Assembly: GCA_029959085.1 (NCBI GenBank)
Contig: JARWIR010000001.1
Location: 65,968,899-66,032,898 of the forward strand
Reading direction: 5' to 3'
DNA from: Nemophila menziesii
Taxonomy: Eukaryota > Streptophyta > Magnoliopsida > Boraginales > Hydrophyllaceae
DNA: 64,000 nt
Shown: positions 56,868 through 64,000 of the stretch, piece by piece
How the letters are laid out: the number at the start of each line of letters is the position of its first letter
Numbering within the stretch: the stretch's first letter is position 1
Made by a program: the position numbers and the translations under genes
Notes under the pieces: model-generated
Told to the model about the DNA's origin: nothing
Databases searched by the model: none
The model's input: only the letters and a program-made list of their open reading frames with translations

Positions 56868-56886
56868 CTTTGTCGTCCCGACAAAG
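56868..56886 (-). other. Conserved stem-loop before polypurine tract
   Basis: CTTTGTCG-GGA-CGACAAAG on the minus strand, identical to 2417-2435, placed 17 bp before the LTR. Confidence 0.7.
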
Positions 56887-57471
56887 TAAAATTAAAAACA
56901 AAGGGAGAAGGTGATTACGAAGAAATAGACGCAAATAAATACACCCAAAGCATTACTAAAAATAAATTATCATATAGAAAACATTAGGAACTAATATACA
57001 CATACACTAATCATGCACAAATCAAACATAAATAAATTCAATCATAAAATTAACTTTGCAATGCTAGAAGGTTACATTCGTACTTATCTCAATAGGATGG
57101 CTATAGGTTGTTCCTCGATCCTTACTCGCTTTGAACGCTCCACTTAGTATATAACATATTAACTTAACATGCACCTAGGAATCACGAGGACTTTACGGTT
57201 TTGGCGTAGGCTTAGGGACGGTGTGGTATGTATATTTGGTAAATTTGAAGTGAGCTTTTGGCTTTCTCCTCACTTACCATCAACAAATGTCCACGAGCTT
57301 GAGTTTACACTCATAAAACGTTCTCACTCAACCCCTTTTATGTGCTAATTAGCATCCCCAAGTTAACCCAATTTATACTAAGATGATTTAAGAAACTTCC
57401 ACTTTGCCGGATATTTTATTCTTTCTTTATTTTTTTCTTTTTTCTTTTTTCTCAAAAAACGAAGTCAGGAT

Positions 57472-57577
57472 AAACCGGGTTTCGGTTTTGTGAAATCCGG
57501 GTTCCCGGTTTTGTGAAATCCGGGTTCCCGGTTTTGTGAAATCCGGGTTCCCGGTTTTGTGAAATTCGGGTTCCCAG
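57472..57577 (-). repeat. 23-bp tandem array with CCGGGTTCCCGG palindrome
   Basis: Four to five units of 'gaaatccgggttcccggttttgt'. The first and last units carry mutations. Confidence 0.88.
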
Positions 57578-58503
57578 ATTCTACTGACTTGAGAATTTTA
57601 TTTCTCTTTTTTTTTTGTCAATCCCGGCAAAGGGTTACAATGAACAATATCATCTGAATTTTCTTTTCGTGCCTCAATATAAACACATATTTCTCCCTCC
57701 AAATGTAATTTCCCCAAAAGATGGACCCACCACCCCAAACTCAAGCTCGAGACATGTCTCAGGATCGTGATTCAAGTGCGGGTCATTTTGGAAATGCCTA
57801 ATAAACTAAGGGGATATGGGCTTATAACATGGCGACAAAAGAAAAGGCTTTAAGGCTCAAAATTGGGCTAAGGCGGATAATATTAATACAAGGGATAGAA
57901 AGCTAAAAGGCTTCAAATGGCTATCAAAGAACTGCCCTTATCATTTTCCTAGTTACAGGGTTCGTCTCTAGTTCATATCTAAGTGGGTTATCTACTAATT
58001 TAGATCTCACGTTCTACACACCAAACATTTTCCTTAAGTACGAACTTACTTCTTTTGCATTGTTTGTTAATTTTTCCTATCCAATATCTATGTTTGCATG
58101 CAGTTAAAGCGCGTTTTATACTAATTCCTAAAGTCCACTATTTACTATCATTGATTTATCAAAAGTATGCTTAATGTGTACATTTAAAAGCTTCTACAGT
58201 CAAACAAAACTCCTAATTAATTTTATTGAAAGATATAAAAACACATAACACATAAAACTGGGATGAGGCAACGAACGGTACCCCAAACTCAAAAATGAGT
58301 CGTGTCCCCACGACTCGAAAAAGACTCAACGCAATAAAATAAACTAAACTACACTAAAACGCGGAAGGGATAGAAAACGTATCTTAACCAGCGCGTGGCT
58401 GGTCATTGGTGTTGCGTCCATGAACTCTATCCTGCGTAAGTAAACCATAGGTGGCGTGTTGCATAATTCTTACCCCCATTAGCATGTTCTGGAGAAGTTC
58501 TAA

Positions 58504-59695
58504 CTATTTTGTAACGTTCCCTAAAGTAGCAATCATCTTCACTTGGTTATCTTCCAACACCTTAACTTTCACTTCCAACTCGTGATCGATATGCATCTTT
58601 TTCTTTAGAGGGGCTCTAGGAGTTCTTACAGCTCGTATTACTTCATCATGAGCATTCTGGATTAAAGTTAAAGCCATGTTCTCGCCAACTGCCACACAGT
58701 CAATCTCTGTGCTCTTACGCGGGACTTTTGCGTCTAAACACAAAGTAGTGATGGTACAAGGGAATTTGAGATTTTGGTTGTGTAGTTGGAACTCGTGCAA
58801 ACTCCATGATGATGTCATAAATCATGCGAGCAACATCCATTGGTTTCTCCTAAATAATACACTTGATGAACACAAGATGCTCCTTCTTCACTTCCGAGAT
58901 GTGTTTAATTCCGAAGGAGGTTGGGATTCTAAATCGAGATTAAACTTTAGCACAGGGTAACAAATTACTACTATACATTTGTCCAGAATACCTTTCTCCA
59001 TCGAGAATTGGGCGAGCCCCATGAACAAGTACTTTTCCCCAAAGGGATTCATAATCGAACGAAGGGTCATTAAGGGATTCTTGGTAAGGGCACAGTCCAG
59101 TAAAGGTTGGTAATTTCAATGATTTTCGAATGAGCTCAACAGAGAAAGGAACTACCCTTTTGCGAACCACTACGGCTTCTTTTGAAAAGGCTAATCCTTC
59201 ATAAAAATCTCGCACCAAGGTAGGAATATACTCAAGCTTCCTTTCTCTCAATTCTTTCCAACCCAATTTGTCACAAGTAATACCATAATCTTTATAAGCA
59301 CTCATCATAATACCCTTAGGAAGATCCATCTCCTCACCAAACTTCAAATAATTAATTCTATCACGTACCTGATCATTCCATGAAACGAAATCTCTCTTTG
59401 GCTTTTGAGCCCATACCTTTCTACGCGGAGGTTTCTGTTGTTGAACCGACTCTTTAGGAATTTCTTGCTATGTTTCTTCCTCAATGTCTTCTTCACTTTC
59501 ATCAATTAATCTACTCTTTTTCGGGTTAGCCTTGCTTGGATTTTCTTTCCTCTTCGGAGCAACTGGGATTTGTTCAGTCTTTTTGGAACGCGAATCCGGA
59601 ATCTCAATTGCTTGTTCTTGGCTAGCACCAACGTTGTTCCTGTTTCTGGGTAAGTTTCTTCGATAGTTACACATAGAATCGGGTCTGTTAGTCAT
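58504..59695 (-). pseudogene. Athila-type 3' ORF, broken
   Basis: Likely start at 59695 (MTNRPDSMCNYRR), as in the family B copy (MTNRTT). Basic and acidic low-complexity N-terminus, in-frame TAG at 59468-59470, then YLKFGEEMDLPKGIMMSAYK, LGWKELRERKLEYIPTLVRD, VVPFSVELIRKSLKLPTF, a stop at 58940 where relatives have Trp, and a frameshift before NLKFPCTITTLCLDAKVPRK (58504-58818). The C-terminus again has heptads (ELEVKVKVLEDNQVKM). Unknown function; see the copy at 3-980. Confidence 0.82.
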
Positions 59696-59739
59696 CTCTT
59701 TCCACCCCAAACTCAAAACTTCAAATAGCGACAAAGTTA

Positions 59740-60620
59740 GAGAAAAGCTTGGAACTTTGATGTTTTGAGGCTTAAAAATTGAAGAATATGGTGGAATATG
59801 AGATGGGTAGAAGTTAATTAAGAATAATTATGGAGGGAATTAATTTAATTTGAAGGTTAGGAAAAATAAATTTTGGAGAAAATTTGGATTTTGATGGTGT
59901 CTTGGAGAGTATGTGAGTTGATTATGTGTTTTTGTGATGAAAGAGGGCTTGGTTTGATGATTTTATAGTGTTTTGTTGATGATTTTCAGAGTGGGTGGAG
60001 GCTAGGATTCGAAATAAGAGGTTGGCTTGGGAAAGAAGGCAAAAATTGTAGGTTAAAAGCACAAAACCGCCTCCCACAGCGGCGAAACCGGGTTCCCGGT
60101 TTTTGACGCTATGTCGGCGCGGAAAAATTACTAAGTACGATTTTTTTACCTTGGACGCAAGCCACCTTGCGTCAAAGCTGACGCAGTAACCAGAGAGTTG
60201 GGATTTCTGGCTCCTGAAACCGGGTTCCCGGTTTTTGTCGATGGCGCAACTCCCGACGCAGCCTCGGATGCAACCTCCTGCGTCAAAGCTGACGCAATGA
60301 TCAGAGACTTGATGTTCCTGGTTCTTGAAACCGGGTTCCCGGTTTTGCCTAAACCGGGTTTCCGGTTTTTTTGTCGATCGCGAATCTGTACGCAGCCACC
60401 TTGCGTCTAAGCTGACGCAATGACCAGAGAGTTGGGGAGCTGTAGCTTCCAAAACCGGGTTCCCGGTTTTGCCCCTGTCTTGGGGTTCATTTTTCTCTCG
60501 TTTTTCCATCTTTTCGACCCCAAACTCTGGTTCTTCGACCCCTGAAATCATCAAAAACACTACCCCTTCCTCATTTCTTAATAATAAACACTAATCAACA
60601 AAAAATACTAATATACACTA
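59740..60620 (-). repeat. Spacer between pol and 3' ORF with ~130-bp repeats
   Basis: About three units of roughly 115-135 bp (60150-60470), each with 'ctgcgtcaaagctgacgcaatgaccagagagttg' and ending in AAACCGGGTTCCCGGTTTT. The 212-residue frame here is mostly a translation of the repeats (NREPGF recurring), so I do not call it a gene. Confidence 0.75.
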
Positions 60621-60702
60621 TGAATTAACGAAAATAAGAAACTAATATACAATGAATTGGCTTTTGTTTAACGTCGTTAAGCTCGACGGTTACCTCACAC
60701 TT

Positions 60703-63700
60703 CTAAGGTGCTTCGAGGAGGTACATAACCTCTCCGGGATGTGGGTCCACCTTGTGATTAATATCTTCGCCTCCGTGATAAATCTTCAATCGATGACCGT
60801 TTACCATGAAGGTACGGTGCTCGATTGGATTCTCAATCTCAATAGCTCCATGAGGCGTGACTTTTGTTACGATATAAGGACCTGACCATTTGGACCTCAG
60901 CTTACCCGGATAATTGCTGAACTTCGAGTTATATTTAAGGACCTTTTGTCCAACTTTAAATTTCTTCACTCTAATTCGATTATCATGCCATCTTTTCGTA
61001 TTTTCTTTATACAATTTAGCATTCTCATAAGCATGTAACCGAAACTCATCAAGTTCATTTAATTTCATCATTCTATTCTCAACGGCTAAGGTAGGATCTA
61101 AATTTAATTCAGCTATGGCCCAACATGCACCCAATTCAAGCTTGATAGGTAAATGACAAGCCTTACCATACACCATTCGATACGGAGATGCACCGACATG
61201 AGTTTTGAAAGCAGTACGATAAGCCCATAGTGCATCATCTAATTTTAAAGACCAATCTTTTCTCGTAGGACCAACAGTCTTCTCAAGGATAGATTTTACC
61301 TCTTGATTTGAAACTTCAGCTTGACCATTAGCTTGTGGATGATAAGTGGTGGAAACGCGATGTCTAATCCCATGTTTCTCTAGAACAGTCTTCAGATATT
61401 TGTTCTCAAAATGTGTACCTCCATCACATATAATTACTCGAGATGTGCCATATCTAGTGAAAATGTGAGATTTCAAAAACTTAATCACCACTCGCGAATC
61501 ATTCGTAGGTAGAGCTACAGCCTCTACCCATTTGGATACGTAATCAACAGCTAGCAAGATATATAAATTCCCATTGGATGGTACAAAAGGACCCATAAAA
61601 TCGATACCCCACACATCAAATATCTCTACCTCAAGAATGTTATTACACGGCATTTCATCCCTCTTAGATATATTCCCAGTAAATTGACATCTTTTGCACT
61701 TCTTTACATATTCATGACAATCTTTATGTAACGTAGGCCAATAAAAACCAGATTGAAGTACCTTAGCAGCTGTGCGATCACCTTTAAAATGTCCTCCATA
61801 AGGTGAATCTTGACAACCTGCAATAACTCCATAACCCTCATACTCAGGTATGCACCTTCTTACCATTTGATCACCACACACTTTGTAGAGGAAAGGGTCC
61901 TCCCAAAAGAACTGTTTAGCACGTGTGCTCAACCTCTTCTTGTCTTGAGAAGTAGCTCCTTCAAGAAAAGAACCACTTACCACAAGATTTGCAATATCAA
62001 CATACCATGGTGAACCATTGAAGATAGCAAATAAACTCTCATCTGGGAATTCTTCACGAACTAACTCTGGACTAGTGTTTGATTCAGAACCTTCAAGACG
62101 AGACAAATGATCTGCAACCTGATTCTCACAACCCTTCTGATCTCGAATCTCTAAGTCAAACTCTTGAAGCAATAAAACCCATCTGATTAACCTCGGCTTA
62201 GCATCTTTCTTCTCCATAAGGTACTTTATAGCGGAATGGTCGGTAAATACAACAATTTTCGCCCCCAGAAGATAGGAACGAAACTTGTCAAAAGCATAAA
62301 CTACCGGTAAAAGTTCCTTCTCAGTCACTGTATAATTAACTTGAGCACTAGTGAATGTCTTACTCGCATAATAGATAGAGTGAAATACCTTGTTCTTCCT
62401 TTGACCCGACACAACACCCATAGCTAAATCACTTGCATCACACATAACTTCAAAAGGAATTTTCCAATCAGAAGGTAACACAATCGGTGCAGTAATAAGC
62501 TTCTCCTTCAACTCTTGAAATGCCTTCATGCAAGCTTCATCGGAAAGGAATTTGGTGTCCTTCTCAAATAAGTTACACAAAGGCTTTGTAATCTTTGAAA
62601 AATCCTTAATAAAACGATGATAGAACCCAACATGGCCTAGAAAACTTCTTACCCCTTTTACAGAAATGGGAGGGGGAAGAGTTTTTATTACCTCAATATT
62701 TGCGCGATCAACTTCTAACCCCACACTTGAAACTTTGTGACCCAAAACTATACCTTCTCAAACCATAAAATGACACTTTTCCCAATTCAATACCAAATCT
62801 GTTTCTTTGCATCTTACTAACACCTTTTCCAAATTCTGTAAACACTCCTCACAATTATCACCAAATACGGAAAAGTCATCCATAAATAACTCGAGGAAAT
62901 TATCTATCATATCCCAGAAAATAGCCATCATACATCTCTGAAAGGTAGCGGGTGCGTTACATAACCCAAAAGGCATCCTTCGATAGGCAAAGGTACCAAA
63001 AGGGCATGTAAATGTGGTTTTGTGTTGATCAGCTGGATCTACGTAAATCTGATTATACCCCGAATAACCATCCAATAAACAGTAATACTCCCTACCAGCC
63101 AATTTGTCTAACATCTGATCAATGAAGGGAAGAGGAAAATGGTCTTTTCTGGTCGCCTTGTTCAACTTGCGGTAATCCATAAAAACCCTCCAACCAACAA
63201 CTGTTCTTATGGAGATAGCTTCATTCTGGTCATTGAGAATGGTAGTCATTCCTCCTTTCTTTGGGACGCACTGAACCGGACTAACCCATTCACTACTAGC
63301 TATGGGAAAGATGATTCCCGCGTCTAGTAGCTTAATCACTTCTTTCTTCACTACTTCCTTCATTGCTGGCATTAATCTCCTTTGACCTTCAACTGAATGT
63401 GCACTATCATCTTCAAGAATAATTATATGTTGACAATAGGAAGGGCTAATGCCTTTGATATCAGCAATGGTCCAACCTATCGCCTCTTTGTTCGCCCTTA
63501 GTACACGTAGCAGTTTATCTTCTTGAAAACCTGTTAAATTTGCTGAAACAATAACAAGTAAAGTATTATTAGTACCCAAATACGCATACCTCAGGTGAGT
63601 TGGCAATGGTTTTTCTTCTAACTTCGGAGGAGATTCAATGGATGGTTTATTTTTAACGACCATCTCCCCCGGTTCTCTCACAGGTTCATTGGCATGACAC

Positions 63701-63996
63701 CTATATTTTGGGTTTCCCGAATTGAGAGCCGCCACTGTTTCGCCAAGCTCTTCCATCATCTCAGGTAAGTCTAACGTCAAAGCAGCCTGGAAGATATCAT
63801 CATAATTAAAACAATCAAATACCTCTTGCGTTGCATGTTCAGCTACATCCACTCGAAAGAAATCTCCTACTACATCTAGAAATTTCATAGCTCTGAACAC
63901 ATTAAACTTCACCTCCTCATCTTGGATTCTCATGGCCAGTTCTCCGTTCCCTACATTGATCAAAGTACGCCCCGTGGCTAGGAATGGCCATCCCAA
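60703..63996 (-). pseudogene. Athila-like pol, partial, one nonsense codon
   Basis: Frame open from the window edge to 60703 except for TGA at 62758-62760 after CHFMV; both halves are in the same frame. Seen: [11 protein letters not shown] (protease/RT junction), RT ([33 protein letters not shown]), RNase H ([27 protein letters not shown]), integrase zinc finger ([10 protein letters not shown] ... CKRCQF), catalytic residues ([27 protein letters not shown]) and the C-terminal tail ([22 protein letters not shown]). The finger's first His-containing HGSPYGGHF has become QDSPYGGHF. Integrase and RT catalytic residues are kept. Only the protease and gag are out of window. Confidence 0.92.
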
Positions 63997-64000
63997 AATA

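Larger units (their letters stand above)
56851..58503 (-). other. Noncoding 3' tail of that element
   Basis: Same block order as 981-2452: hairpin (56868-56886), 'gaggagaaagccaaaagctc' at about 57255, CCGGGTTCCCGG array (57472-57577), 'tttgccggg' at about 57625, 'gagtttggggtggtggg' at about 57735, and GAGTCGTGGGGACACGACTC at about 58298. No ORF. Confidence 0.7.
55286..64000 (-). mobile_element. Athila-like element, family A, 3' 8.7 kb in window
   Basis: Order on the minus strand from the right edge: pol, repeat-rich spacer, 3' ORF, noncoding tail, hairpin, polypurine tract, LTR. gag and the 5' LTR lie beyond 64000. It has inserted into a family B LTR after CTATC (55281-55285, candidate target duplication). 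The coding parts carry few breaks, so it is comparatively young, but gag cannot be judged. Confidence 0.9.

Noticed and set aside
59922..60560. 212-residue minus-strand frame with recurring NREPGF
   Set aside because: It is explained by the ~130-bp repeats and CCGGG palindromes of the element spacer; no homologous protein in the other elements.
1..64000. tRNA, rRNA, CRISPR, bacterial or phage features
   Set aside because: tRNA-like matches are short primer sites only; no rRNA or spaced direct repeat arrays of CRISPR type were seen, and the content is plant nuclear.

Overview
The window looks like repeat-rich nuclear DNA from a flowering plant, probably a eudicot. The evidence is an intronless P69-like subtilase gene, several Athila-type Ty3/gypsy retrotransposons primed by tRNA-Asp, plant LINE, Copia and hAT remnants, and AT-rich spacers. 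I see only one probable functional host gene, the subtilase at 10684-12915 (minus). Nearly everything else is mobile DNA, much of it nested and broken.

Layout. 1-4015: 3' end of a plus-strand Athila-like element (3' ORF, long noncoding tail, LTR). 4250-6950: 3' end of a minus-strand relative. 6951-10313: decayed LINE (zf-RVT and RNase H) split by a solo LTR at 8572-10107. 10684-12915: subtilase. 13526-15106: minisatellites, a microsatellite and a hairpin MITE. 15300-17734: LTR end, primer site and decayed gag cut by a reversed LTR. 17770-20130: LINE reverse transcriptase and RNase H remnants. 20354-23154 and 45147-52337: two copies of one ~2.8 kb composite unit (inverted LTR pieces, primer site, start of a hAT transposase).

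23155-40843 is a minus-strand Athila-like element. Its gag was hit twice: by a solo LTR (27448-29010, perfect 5-bp target duplication) and by a complete 9.4 kb element (29380-38817). The latter keeps gag, a broken protease, the integrase tail and the 3' ORF but has lost reverse transcriptase, RNase H and the integrase core. 40844-45146 holds degenerate repeats and a Copia-like 3' end with a long TTC array.

The right-hand composite copy is interrupted by a 4.4 kb CACTA-like DNA transposon (45203-49615). It carries intron-containing, same-strand fragments of two host chromatin/transcription genes: nucleosome assembly protein 1 (NAP1) and the PAF1-complex subunit PAF1/ELF7. I consider this the most interesting object in the window. 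52220-53483 is hAT transposase, 53995-54742 a degenerate TTAAGG array, and 55286-64000 a long minus-strand Athila-like element that runs off the right edge, with a pol frame broken by one visible nonsense codon.

The elements also share unannotated structure: a stem-loop just before the polypurine tract that shows base-pair covariation between families, an inverted repeat of the LTR tip inside each LTR, and arrays of a CCGGGTTCCCGG palindrome in the noncoding parts. Everything is read by eye: boundaries given as exact are those where LTR tips, target duplications or a second copy fix them; other edges are approximate.
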